A DNA stretch of 11,573 nt from Anaerolineaceae bacterium (lineage in GTDB: Bacteria; Chloroflexota; Anaerolineae; Anaerolineales; Villigracilaceae): NCBI GenBank assembly GCA_022181005.1, contig BQMV01000030.1, forward strand, positions 1 to 11,573, in the 5' to 3' direction. The position numbers and the translations under genes are program-made. Below the pieces are notes generated by a model that was not told the origin of the DNA, made no database searches, and saw nothing but the letters and a program-made list of their open reading frames with translations. Positions 5,116-11,319 of this stretch are shown in pieces; positions within the stretch are counted from its first letter, which is position 1, and each line of letters begins with the position of its first letter.

Positions 5116-6495
5116 CTAAAGCGGTTCGAAGCGCGCTGTAAAATGACGCAACAACTCCGGCGCGTAAGTAAACTTATAACCGCGCACGCTTTCCGCGCGC
5201 GACTTAATCGCCGCGAAGCAATCCGCCACATAATCTAAATGACTTTGTGTGTACGTTCGGCGCGGAATGGCGAGGCGCAGCAACTCCAGCGCGGGGTAGC
5301 GCCATTGCTCGTCTTCGGGGTCAATGTGCGCGAACATCACCGAGCCGATTTCCACGCCGCGCACGGCGCCCTCGCGGTACAACTCCACGCACAGCGCTTG
5401 CGCGGGGAACTCCCCTTGCGGAATGTGCGGAAAGATCGCGCCCGCGTTGATGTACACGCCATGCCCGCCGGCAGGCTGGATGGTGGGAATATCCAAGTCG
5501 TTCAATTTGGATGTGAGATACGCCGTCTGCCCGATACGGTAGGCGAGATAGGCTTCGTCCAAACCTTCGTACAATCCGACCGCCATCGCGTCGAGGTCGC
5601 GCCCCGCCAGTCCGCCGTAAGTTGGGAATCCCTCGCGCAAGATTAACTCGTTCTCGATATTTTGAAACAGCGCTTCGTCGTTGACGCACAGCAATCCGCC
5701 AATATTGACGATGGCATCCTTCTTTGCAGACATGGTCATACCGTCGGCAAGCGAGAACATTTCGCGCGCGATCTCCTTGATCGATTTCTCTCGATAGCCC
5801 GCTTCGCGTTGTTGGATGAAGTAACAATTTTCGGCATAGCGCGCTGCGTCAATGAAGAACGGAATTCCGTTAACGCGATAAATTTCCGCCGTCGCTTTGA
5901 GATTCTCCATTGAGACGGGTTGCCCGCCGCCTGCGTTATTAGTGACAGTCATCATGCCGAAGGGAATTTTCTCGCGCCCATGCCCCGCAATGAACGCCTT
6001 CAATTTAGCGACATCCATATTGCCTTTGAAGGGATGCGGGTTGGCGGGATCGCTAGCTTCGTCAATCACCAAATTGACCGGGCGCCCACCCCGTGCGCGG
6101 ATGTTAGCATCGGTGGTGTCGAAGTGCATATTGCTCGGCACATATTGATTAGACTTAACTAAACACGCCGCAAGAATGTTTTCGGCGGCACGCCCTTGAT
6201 GCGTAGGAGCGAAATATTTGAACCCAAAGATGTCTTCCACTGCGGCTTTGAGGCGCTGAAACGAGCGCGCACCCGCGTACGATTCATCGCCGTTCATCAA
6301 CGCCGCCCACTGCGCGGGACTCATCGCGCCCGTGCCTGAATCAGTCAGCAGGTCAATATAAATGTCTTCGGCTTTCATCGAGAACAGGTTGTAGCCGGCT
6401 GCTTTCAGCGCCGCCTCGCGCGCCTCGCGCGAAATCAATTGGATGGGTTCAGCCACCTTAATGCGGAACGGTTCGGGTGTATAGATTGCAGTCAT
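5116..6495 (-). CDS. tnaA: Tryptophanase-type PLP-dependent beta-eliminating lyase
   Basis: The 459-residue protein has the usual length of tryptophanase/tyrosine phenol-lyase. It shows EPFRIKVAEPI near the start, IDLLTDSGTGAMS (47-59), PTHQGRAAEN (97-106), NAGGGQPVSMEN, the PLP N1-binding aspartate in FFIDAARYAEN (D216, R219), the Schiff-base lysine in MSAKKDA (K259), EGFPTYGGLAGRD, and the carboxylate-binding arginine in AIPRR (R412). Two positions separate the two enzymes: FDTT (D126) and RGVEIGS (379-385), both as in tryptophanase rather than FTTT and MERG of tyrosine phenol-lyase. It would therefore split L-tryptophan to indole, pyruvate and ammonia in the cytoplasm; other segments look more like tyrosine phenol-lyase. 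TTTAGGAGA lies before ATG 6495. No TnaC-like leader peptide was found. Confidence 0.9.
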   Translation of the reverse strand: MTAIYTPEPFRIKVAEPIQLISREAREAALKAAGYNLFSMKAEDIYIDLLTDSGTGAMSPAQWAALMNGDESYAGARSFQRLKAAVEDIFGFKYFAPTHQGRAAENILAACLVKSNQYVPSNMHFDTTDANIRARGGRPVNLVIDEASDPANPHPFKGNMDVAKLKAFIAGHGREKIPFGMMTVTNNAGGGQPVSMENLKATAEIYRVNGIPFFIDAARYAENCYFIQQREAGYREKSIKEIAREMFSLADGMTMSAKKDAIVNIGGLLCVNDEALFQNIENELILREGFPTYGGLAGRDLDAMAVGLYEGLDEAYLAYRIGQTAYLTSKLNDLDIPTIQPAGGHGVYINAGAIFPHIPQGEFPAQALCVELYREGAVRGVEIGSVMFAHIDPEDEQWRYPALELLRLAIPRRTYTQSHLDYVADCFAAIKSRAESVRGYKFTYAPELLRHFTARFEPL

Positions 6496-6508
6496 TTTGT
6501 CTCCTAAA

Positions 6509-6524
6509 TTTGATATATGTCAAA
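6509..6524 (-). promoter_or_regulatory. FNR/CRP-like palindrome before tnaA
   Basis: TTTGATATATGTCAAA differs from the FNR consensus TTGAT-N4-ATCAA at one base. It ends 14 bases upstream of the tnaA ATG, next to the ribosome binding site, a position that would suit repression. Its half-site ATGTCAA also occurs in the operator at 5083-5089. Confidence 0.45.
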
Positions 6525-6947
6525 TCTTGGGTAGCGAGCCTGACGAGTTTCCCCTTATTTCGTCATTCGGTTTCCAATGACAAGCGGATTGTACTGCCGT
6601 TTATCGGTTTAAGGATGCGTTATCTTATTAATATTAGACTATCAACTCCATGTCGTTTATGGTATAAGAATCGTGTCCCTGCCGTGCGCGTGATGTTGCT
6701 CTTCCGTTTTGAGCCAACACCTTCAAAAAGGGTCTTTAACTCCTAAAAAGAAATAACGCGATAGGCTAGAGCCAAGGCGGAGTTTCTGGGTAGGACCCGC
6801 CTGCGAAAGCAGGTTCAAAACCTCGCAGCACACGGCATCGGCGGGGCATCGAATTAATAACACGGGCGTCTCGCCAAGTTTCGCGCTTTAAGTCGGCGGC
6901 AAGCGAGCGCCAACCGCAGTCAATTCACCATCGGCTTTCCGGGTCGC
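6525..6947. other. Non-coding stretch with an unidentified structured segment
   Basis: No frame here looks coding. 6561-6580 can form a small hairpin (GTCATT/AATGAC). Between about 6755 and 6880 the sequence is rich in local structure: AGGCGG/CCGCCT (6775-6780 with 6797-6802), CCTGC-GAAA-GCAGG (6800-6813), AGG-TTCAAAA-CCT (6811-6823), a direct GGCATCG repeat (6834-6840, 6845-6851) and GGCG-TCT-CGCC (6865-6875). The GAAA tetraloop appears on the plus strand. I could not match it to tRNA, RNase P RNA, SRP RNA or tmRNA. A 6S-like RNA was considered but not supported. Confidence 0.4.
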
Positions 6948-6977
6948 TTGACAAAGCCCTAGAATACAGTATACAAT
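6948..6977 (+). promoter_or_regulatory. Sigma-70-type promoter of the candidate ncRNA
   Basis: TTGACA (6948-6953), an 18-base spacer and TACAAT (6972-6977) point to a transcription start near 6984. TATACA at 6970-6975 with a 16-base spacer is an alternative -10 box. Confidence 0.75.
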
Positions 6978-6983
6978 TTCCGC

Positions 6984-7366
6984 CATTGACAACTACATAT
7001 TTGGAGATTTAGCGGCTGGGTCTTAAATGTCGTCGTAAGTTGCCATTTGCGCAACGACACAAGATCACGAGGTGGAGGTTCTCCCGTGCGAACGGGACGC
7101 TAAGGACGTCTTCTTCTCGAAGGAGATGTCTGAAAATCGGATTGATCAGCGGATGCCTCTGGAGTTCGTCACAAACTCCTTTCTCCCTTCCAAAGCAAGC
7201 GCAAGGTAACGCGTGAAATTTTGTTACTCGCCTGAAAACCAACCAGCAATGGTTGAACAAGGGCGGCGCAGTGATACAGGCGGAATCCGCCTGTTTACAT
7301 TTGGAAGGGCAGTCTTTCCTAGCGTTATGGTTTAACAGGCATGCCCACACATGCCTGTTTTTATTT
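6984..7366 (+). ncRNA. Unrecognised structured ncRNA (or long 5' leader) of about 380 nt
   Basis: The stretch lies between a strong promoter and an intrinsic terminator and contains no credible reading frame. Helices read directly: TTAGCG 7009-7014 with 7098-7103; TGTCGT 7028-7033 with 7054-7059, continued by TGC 7041-7043 with 7051-7053; TCCCGT-GCGA-ACGGGA 7082-7097; an 11-bp stem 7105-7115 with 7120-7130 and a CTCG loop; GGAGTT/AACTCC 7161-7179; and a long-range 10-bp helix CCCTTCCAAA 7185-7194 with 7300-7309. The last encloses GCGC 7199-7202/7266-7269, GTAAC/GTTAC 7206-7227, CGCC/GGCG 7229-7232/7262-7265, CAACCA-GCAA-TGGTTG 7240-7255 and ACAGGCGG/CCGCCTGT 7276-7294. GNRA loops occur on the plus strand, agreeing with the promoter direction. 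It lacks the universal RNase P motifs and the tRNA-like ends of tmRNA. The exporter gene starts 57 bases beyond the terminator, so a riboswitch-like leader is the alternative. Confidence 0.7.
7334..7366 (+). terminator. Intrinsic terminator of the candidate ncRNA
   Basis: A 9-bp stem AACAGGCAT/ATGCCTGTT (7334-7342 with 7351-7359) has an 8-base loop and runs into a U-rich tract (TTTTTATTTTC). The reverse strand has no matching U-tract, so it acts on plus-strand transcription. Confidence 0.9.
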
Positions 7367-7422
7367 TCTTTGCTCCGCTCAGCGATTTTACTGGGTAAGG
7401 CGTAGATAAAAGATGGAGATGA

Positions 7423-8352
7423 ATGAAAACAAAGATTTGGATCGCTTTACTTGCGTTATATATCGTATGGGGATCTACCTATCTTGCAATTCGATATGCA
7501 GTGGAAACCATTCCGCCATTTCTACAAGCGGGATTGCGCTTCTTCATTTCAGGCTCGATTCTCATCCTGTGGCGGCGAGCGGCGGGAGACGCCATGCCTA
7601 CGCGCGCGCAATGGAAATCAGTTGCAATCATCGGCGTTTTGCTTCTATTGCTCGGAAACGGACTGGTCGCCTTTGCCGAACAACGCATCGCCTCTGGCAT
7701 TGCGGCGTTGATTATCGGCGCTACCCCGCTTTGGATGGTGTTGATCGAAACTCTGCGTCCTGGCGGAACCAAACCGACAGCGCAAATATTGGCGGGGTTG
7801 GCGCTCGGCTTCTTCGGCATTTACTGGCTCGTCATCGGTCCATCCGAATCTAGCGGCGGTTTTCAATTCGATACCACTGGGATTATCGCGCTTATCGCAG
7901 CCGCTTTCTTCTGGTCGCTTGGCTCAGTCTACAGCCGCGGCGCGGACATTCCGAAATCCGCATTAATGACGACCGGCGCAGAAATGTTCGCCGGCAGCCT
8001 TCTGATCTTCCTAGCGAGTTTCGCGCTCGGCGAGTGGCGGACTTTCAGTTTCACGCGAGTGTCAACCGAGTCTTGGATCGGTCTGTTGTATCTCATTGTT
8101 TTCGGCTCAATGGTCGGATTTGTAGCATATGTTTGGCTGCTACAAAACGCGCCGCTCTCACTCGTCTCAACGTACGCTTACGTCAATCCAATTGTCGCGG
8201 TCTTTCTCGGCAATTGGATCGCATCTGAGCCGCTCACCCCGCGCACATTCACAGCAGCAGGCATTATCGTCGGCGCGGTGATTCTCATCAATTGGACAAG
8301 GCGGATGAAGGTCAGGACGGAGCCGCCGCAGTCCGCGTTGCGCGGAAAATAA
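7423..8352 (+). CDS. EamA/DMT-family exporter (YedA-like)
   Basis: The 309-residue protein has about ten hydrophobic helices and the two EamA repeats of drug/metabolite transporters. The first repeat opens with YIVWGSTYLAIRYAVETIPP and LQAGLRFFISGSILI, a signature of the YedA/RhaT-like subgroup, and ends with AGLALGFFGIYWLVIG. The second shows AAFFWSLGSVYSRGADIP, GSMVGFVAYVWLLQNAPLSL and STYAYVNPIVAVFLGNWI, the standard second-repeat motif with the conserved proline. Members export amino acids or other small metabolites across the inner membrane; the substrate cannot be read from sequence. GGAG (7415-7418) precedes ATG 7423; an ATG at 7413 in another frame is not used. It follows the ncRNA terminator by 57 bases and may be controlled by read-through of it. 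Confidence 0.9.
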   Translation: MKTKIWIALLALYIVWGSTYLAIRYAVETIPPFLQAGLRFFISGSILILWRRAAGDAMPTRAQWKSVAIIGVLLLLLGNGLVAFAEQRIASGIAALIIGATPLWMVLIETLRPGGTKPTAQILAGLALGFFGIYWLVIGPSESSGGFQFDTTGIIALIAAAFFWSLGSVYSRGADIPKSALMTTGAEMFAGSLLIFLASFALGEWRTFSFTRVSTESWIGLLYLIVFGSMVGFVAYVWLLQNAPLSLVSTYAYVNPIVAVFLGNWIASEPLTPRTFTAAGIIVGAVILINWTRRMKVRTEPPQSALRGK

Positions 8353-8454
8353 ATTCAACCCACAACATAAAGTTTTTTTCAATGCGCCGGCTGGCGTCAG
8401 CCATTTACGATCAATGCGCAATCTCAATTCAAATTACTATATAAAGGAACCAAC

Positions 8455-9795
8455 ATGGACGGCAAAGATTTAATCAAACGAGTAAAAGAAGACAATGTGA
8501 AGTTTATTTCACTACAGTTCTCAGACGTCGTCGGCGCGGTCAAAAGCGTGGACATTCCTGCACGCCGCTTGAACGATATTTTGAGCGACGGCGCATGGTT
8601 CGACGGTTCTTCGGTGGAAGGGTTTGCACGCATTCAAGAAAGCGATATGCGCTTAATGATCGATCCCGACACCTACGCGGCGTTGCCTTGGTCTGCGGCT
8701 GAGTCAAAACGCGCGCGCGTCTTCTGCGACATCTATCTGCCAAACGGCGATCCATTCGAAGGCGATCCGCGCGGCGCTTTAAAGCGACAGATCAAACGCA
8801 TCGAAGCCAAAGGCTGGACATACAACATCGGACCTGAACCGGAGTTTTTCCTCTTCAAAGGCACAAACGGACGCGGGCCGCACCCGGTTCCACATGACAC
8901 GGGCGGTTATTTCGATTTTTCATCGTTCGACGAAGCCGTAACGGTTCGCACTGCGTTGATGAACGCGTTGGAGGCGATGGGGCTAGACGTAGAGGTCGGT
9001 CATCACGAAGTGGCGCGCGGGCAACATGAAATTGACTTCCGCTTTGCGGATGCGCTCAAAGCGGCGGATAACGTGTTGACGATGAAATATACCGTCAAAG
9101 CCATCGCCGCCCAGCATGGTTTAGTCGCTTCATTTATGCCCAAACCTATCTACGGCATTAACGGATCGGGCATGCACTGTCACCAAAGTTTCTTCGACGA
9201 CAAGACGGGGAGCAATCTGTTTTTCGACGAGAGCAACGAAGCGCGCCTTTCAGAACTCGCCTACCAATTTATCGCTGGTCAACTAGCGCATGCCCGCGCC
9301 CTAGCCGCCGTCGTCGCGCCGACAGTCAATTCATACAAACGGCTGGTGCCCGGTTACGAAGCGCCGGTTTACATCGGTTGGGCGCAACAAAACCGTTCAG
9401 CGTTGATCCGCATCCCCCACTACACTACAGGACGCGCGAAATCTGTGCGCGCCGAGTTGCGTTTCCCCGACCCATCGGCGAATCCTTATTTGGCGTTTAC
9501 CGTCATGCTCGCCGCCGCGCTCGACGGCATCGAAAATAAAATGAAGGCGCCGAAATCGCTCAACAACATCAACTTGTACGATCTCAACAAAGAAGAACGC
9601 GCCAGTCTCGGAGTGGAAGAATTGCCCGGCTCGCTCGCCAGGGCGTTAGCCGCGCTCGATAAAGACGAGGTCATTAAGTCCGCGTTGGGCGAGGTAATTT
9701 ACGAAGCGTTCACACGCGCAAAATGGGAAGAATGGGAAGAGTTCCGTTTACATATCAGCGATCATGAAATCGAGAGGTATCTGGAAACAGCGTAG
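8455..9795 (+). CDS. glnA: Glutamine synthetase type I (short, GSI-alpha-like)
   Basis: The enzyme joins ammonia to glutamate with ATP and is the main entry of ammonium into metabolism in the cytoplasm, as a dodecamer. At 446 residues it lacks the roughly 25-residue insertion of GSI-beta. The active-site motifs are all present: DGSS (50-53), GPEPEFFLF (126-134), GHHEVARGQHE (182-192), NGSGMHCHQS (236-245), the flap NSYKRLVPGYEAP (292-304) and VRAELRFPDP (331-340). N-terminal VKFISLQFSDVVGAVKSVDI is the beta-grasp domain. NLYDL (373-377) puts a tyrosine where GSI-beta enzymes are adenylylated, although the flanking NKEERASLG is as in GSI-alpha. AAAGGAA precedes the ATG. The 102-base upstream gap holds a short hairpin (8389-8402) without a U-tract and a repeated CAATGCGC; I see no clear promoter there. 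Confidence 0.97.
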   Translation: MDGKDLIKRVKEDNVKFISLQFSDVVGAVKSVDIPARRLNDILSDGAWFDGSSVEGFARIQESDMRLMIDPDTYAALPWSAAESKRARVFCDIYLPNGDPFEGDPRGALKRQIKRIEAKGWTYNIGPEPEFFLFKGTNGRGPHPVPHDTGGYFDFSSFDEAVTVRTALMNALEAMGLDVEVGHHEVARGQHEIDFRFADALKAADNVLTMKYTVKAIAAQHGLVASFMPKPIYGINGSGMHCHQSFFDDKTGSNLFFDESNEARLSELAYQFIAGQLAHARALAAVVAPTVNSYKRLVPGYEAPVYIGWAQQNRSALIRIPHYTTGRAKSVRAELRFPDPSANPYLAFTVMLAAALDGIENKMKAPKSLNNINLYDLNKEERASLGVEELPGSLARALAALDKDEVIKSALGEVIYEAFTRAKWEEWEEFRLHISDHEIERYLETA

Positions 9796-9836
9796 CCGCC
9801 GAAGCGATTGAAGCATACAAGAGAATCAAGAATCAT

Positions 9837-9878
9837 AAATAGAACCTTTAAGAGCCGTCGCTCTTGGAGGTTCTATTT
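9837..9878 (+). terminator. Intrinsic terminator downstream of glnA
   Basis: A continuous 19-bp stem (9837-9855 with 9860-9878, two G-U pairs) has a CGTC loop and is followed by ACATTTCTATTTTTCG. It closes the glnA transcription unit. Confidence 0.9.
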
Positions 9879-9981
9879 ACATTTCTATTTTTCGCAGTTT
9901 GAGCGTTTCATTTCCATGTCGTACGCGTCCTCTTCGTCGTCCTCGCGTTGAAGCGATTCATCCATAAATAAACTTCTCGAA

Positions 9982-9987
9982 TATAAT
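9982..9987 (+). promoter_or_regulatory. -10 element directly before the glycosyltransferase start (leaderless)
   Basis: A consensus TATAAT ends 7 bases before ATG 9995 and there is no Shine-Dalgarno sequence between them. Transcription would start at or within a base or two of the ATG, giving a leaderless mRNA. No good -35 box is seen. Confidence 0.6.
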
Positions 9988-9994
9988 CCAGCGC

Positions 9995-10675
9995 ATGAAT
10001 CTTTCCGTCGTCATCCCAGTCTACAATGAAGTTCATCACATCCGCGAGATTCTAACGCGGGTGCAAAACGCCAACCTCGCTGCAGAGATCGTCGTTGTTG
10101 ACGATGCGTCGCAGGACGGAACGCGAGAAGTCCTCAGTTCTTTAAGCGAAGCCAATGTTCGAGTCTTATTCCACGAGAAGAATCAAGGGAAGGGCGCAGC
10201 CGTCGTCACCGGCATCCGAGCCGCGCGCGGCGACGTGATTCTGATTCAAGACGCCGATCTAGAGTATGATCCGCGCGACTACCCCGCCTTGCTCCAACCC
10301 ATCGTGGAAGGTCTTGCCGACGTAGTCTACGGATCGCGCTTCCTTGGCGCGCCGCATCGCGTCGCCATGTTCTGGCATCAGGTGGCGAATCAATTGCTTA
10401 CATTAATGACCAACATTCTTTACGATTCGATCTTGACCGATATGGAAACCGGCTACAAGGTCTTTCGGCGCGAAGTGATTCAAGATATGAAAATCCGTTC
10501 CAAACGCTTCAACTTCGAGCCGGAGTTCACCGCGAAAGTATTGAAACGTAGATTCCGCATCTACGAAGTGCCAATTTCATTTCACCCGCGCGATTACGAT
10601 GAAGGTAAAAAGATCGGACTCAAAGACGCGTTTGAAGCGGTCTGGGCGCTGATTCGGTACCGGGTATCCGATTGA
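9995..10675 (+). CDS. Family 2 glycosyltransferase (dolichyl-phosphate-mannose-synthase-like)
   Basis: The 226-residue protein is a single GT-A domain. It begins with MNLSVVIPVYNEVHHI, then EIVVVDDASQDGT (31-43), HEKNQGKGAAVVTGIRAARG (60-79), the metal-binding IQDADLEYDP (84-93), DVVYGSRF (109-116) and DMETGYKVFRRE (149-160), and ends in the F-EPEFTAKV / YEVPISFHPRDYDEGKKIG segment typical of DPM1-like enzymes. It has no C-terminal membrane helices, so it is a soluble or peripheral form that moves a sugar from a nucleotide donor to a lipid phosphate carrier or glycan; donor and acceptor are not known. The start is preceded by TATAAT instead of a ribosome binding site. The next gene follows within 12 bases or overlaps by 4. 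Confidence 0.93.
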   Translation: MNLSVVIPVYNEVHHIREILTRVQNANLAAEIVVVDDASQDGTREVLSSLSEANVRVLFHEKNQGKGAAVVTGIRAARGDVILIQDADLEYDPRDYPALLQPIVEGLADVVYGSRFLGAPHRVAMFWHQVANQLLTLMTNILYDSILTDMETGYKVFRREVIQDMKIRSKRFNFEPEFTAKVLKRRFRIYEVPISFHPRDYDEGKKIGLKDAFEAVWALIRYRVSD

Positions 10676-10686
10676 CCGGCGCGCCT

Positions 10687-11010
10687 ATGGACCCAGCAGC
10701 CGAAATCGCCTTCGAGTTAGAACAAGCCGAACAAGCCCGTGCGCGAGGCAACGAAGGTCGGGCGCGCGTCTGCGCAAGGCGGGCGGCAGGCGTCGCTATT
10801 CGAGAATACCTACTCCGCAAGGGAGTTCGCCCTCCCAGTTCGAGCGCGATGGATCTACTCAACTTAATCAAAGAAGATTCGCGCCTTCCGCCCGAGTTGA
10901 GACCGATCATCGAGCATTTGACTCTACGCGTCACCGTCGAATTTAAACTCCCTATTCAGGTAGATTTGATCGCCGAAGCGCGCACGTTATGCCAAACGTT
11001 GCTTAAATAA
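10687..11010 (+). CDS. Small helical protein, HEPN-like, function unknown
   Basis: The frame gives 107 residues from ATG 10687. A TTG at 10672 would overlap the glycosyltransferase stop by 4 bases, but that start adds only MTGAP. The protein is predicted all-helical: DPAAEIAFELEQAEQARARG, then NEGRARVCARRAAGVAIREY and LLRKGVRPPSSSAMDLLNLI. The pattern (helix, GNEGRARVCARRAAGIALREYL, short linker, S-A-DLL) is that of small HEPN-like proteins often seen in Chloroflexota. The RX4-6H motif of RNase HEPN proteins is not seen, so a nuclease role is not supported. It is in one transcription unit with the glycosyltransferase and is followed by a terminator. Confidence 0.75.
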   Translation: MDPAAEIAFELEQAEQARARGNEGRARVCARRAAGVAIREYLLRKGVRPPSSSAMDLLNLIKEDSRLPPELRPIIEHLTLRVTVEFKLPIQVDLIAEARTLCQTLLK

Positions 11011-11011
11011 T

Positions 11012-11043
11012 AACGCGCCCCGCCGAAGTTGCCGGGGCGCGTT
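11012..11043. terminator. GC-rich bidirectional terminator
   Basis: AACGCGCCCCG (11012-11022) pairs with CGGGGCGCGTT (11033-11043), 11 bp with a 10-base loop. It lies between the convergent genes that end at 11010 and 11047. The T-rich tail (ATTATTTAA) is on the minus-strand side. Confidence 0.8.
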
Positions 11044-11046
11044 GGC

Positions 11047-11313
11047 TTACGCAGGTCTGCGAGCCAGATGAAAAAGCGCGCGCGCAACGGTTATCAGCGC
11101 CACCATCCCAGACATTACTCCGCCAAAGATCAGAAAGAGCCTATTCCAATCCTGGATGCGAAGAACAATCTCTTTGCGCGCGGGCAGGCGAATACGTTCA
11201 TGCAAGCGGCGCATCAGATCGTTCGGAGGCGAAACCCGCTTCAAGGTTCCCGCCAGACGCGCCTCAAGGGTGTTAAATTCTCCGTCAAAATTATGTATTG
11301 TGCGTCGTTTCAT
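11047..11313 (-). CDS. Small single-helix membrane protein, function unknown
   Basis: The 88-residue protein starts at ATG 11313-11311 with GAGAAGAA before it, only 6 bases after the stop of the DegV-like gene, so the two are one operon. The N-terminal half is charged and probably cytoplasmic (FDGEFNTLEARLAGTLKRVS, then PPNDLMRRLHERIRLP); the C-terminal half holds one membrane helix (LFLIFGGVMSGMVALITVAR). The PP-x-DLMRRLHERI segment is reminiscent of short Chloroflexota membrane proteins that lie beside DegV genes, but I know no function for them. Confidence 0.75.
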   Translation of the reverse strand: MKRRTIHNFDGEFNTLEARLAGTLKRVSPPNDLMRRLHERIRLPARKEIVLRIQDWNRLFLIFGGVMSGMVALITVARALFHLARRPA

Positions 11314-11319
11314 TTCTTC

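Noticed and set aside
6477..6746. 89-residue plus-strand frame upstream of tnaA.
   Set aside because: It overlaps the tnaA start and its leader, has no ribosome binding site, and its composition is not protein-like.
6500..6760. TnaC-like regulatory leader peptide for tryptophanase.
   Set aside because: The minus-strand leader holds only tiny frames (such as MELIV and MTK) with no tryptophan codon.
6987..7026. tmRNA: the frame GAC AAC TAC ... TTA GCG GCT GGG TCT TAA (DNYIFGDLAAGS) resembles a proteolysis tag.
   Set aside because: The tag does not end in LAA-stop, there is no tRNA-like acceptor or T-arm at either end of the transcript, and a promoter lies directly upstream where the tRNA-like 5' half should be.
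7305..7325. RNase P RNA on the minus strand, because it contains AGGAAAGAC near one end.
   Set aside because: The universal AGGAAAGUCC core is broken, no ACAGAAA-type partner is present, and promoter, terminator and GNRA loops all point to the plus strand.
7009..7350. 113-residue minus-strand frame.
   Set aside because: Cysteine- and arginine-rich composition with no recognisable domain, no ribosome binding site, and it lies across the structured RNA.
8389..8402. Hairpin GGCTG-GCGT-CAGCC as a terminator of the exporter gene.
   Set aside because: Only 5 bp and no U-tract follows on either strand.
10672..10686. TTG start of the HEPN-like gene overlapping the glycosyltransferase stop.
   Set aside because: The ATG 15 bases later is a better start codon and the extra residues add nothing to the fold; the overlap remains only a possibility.
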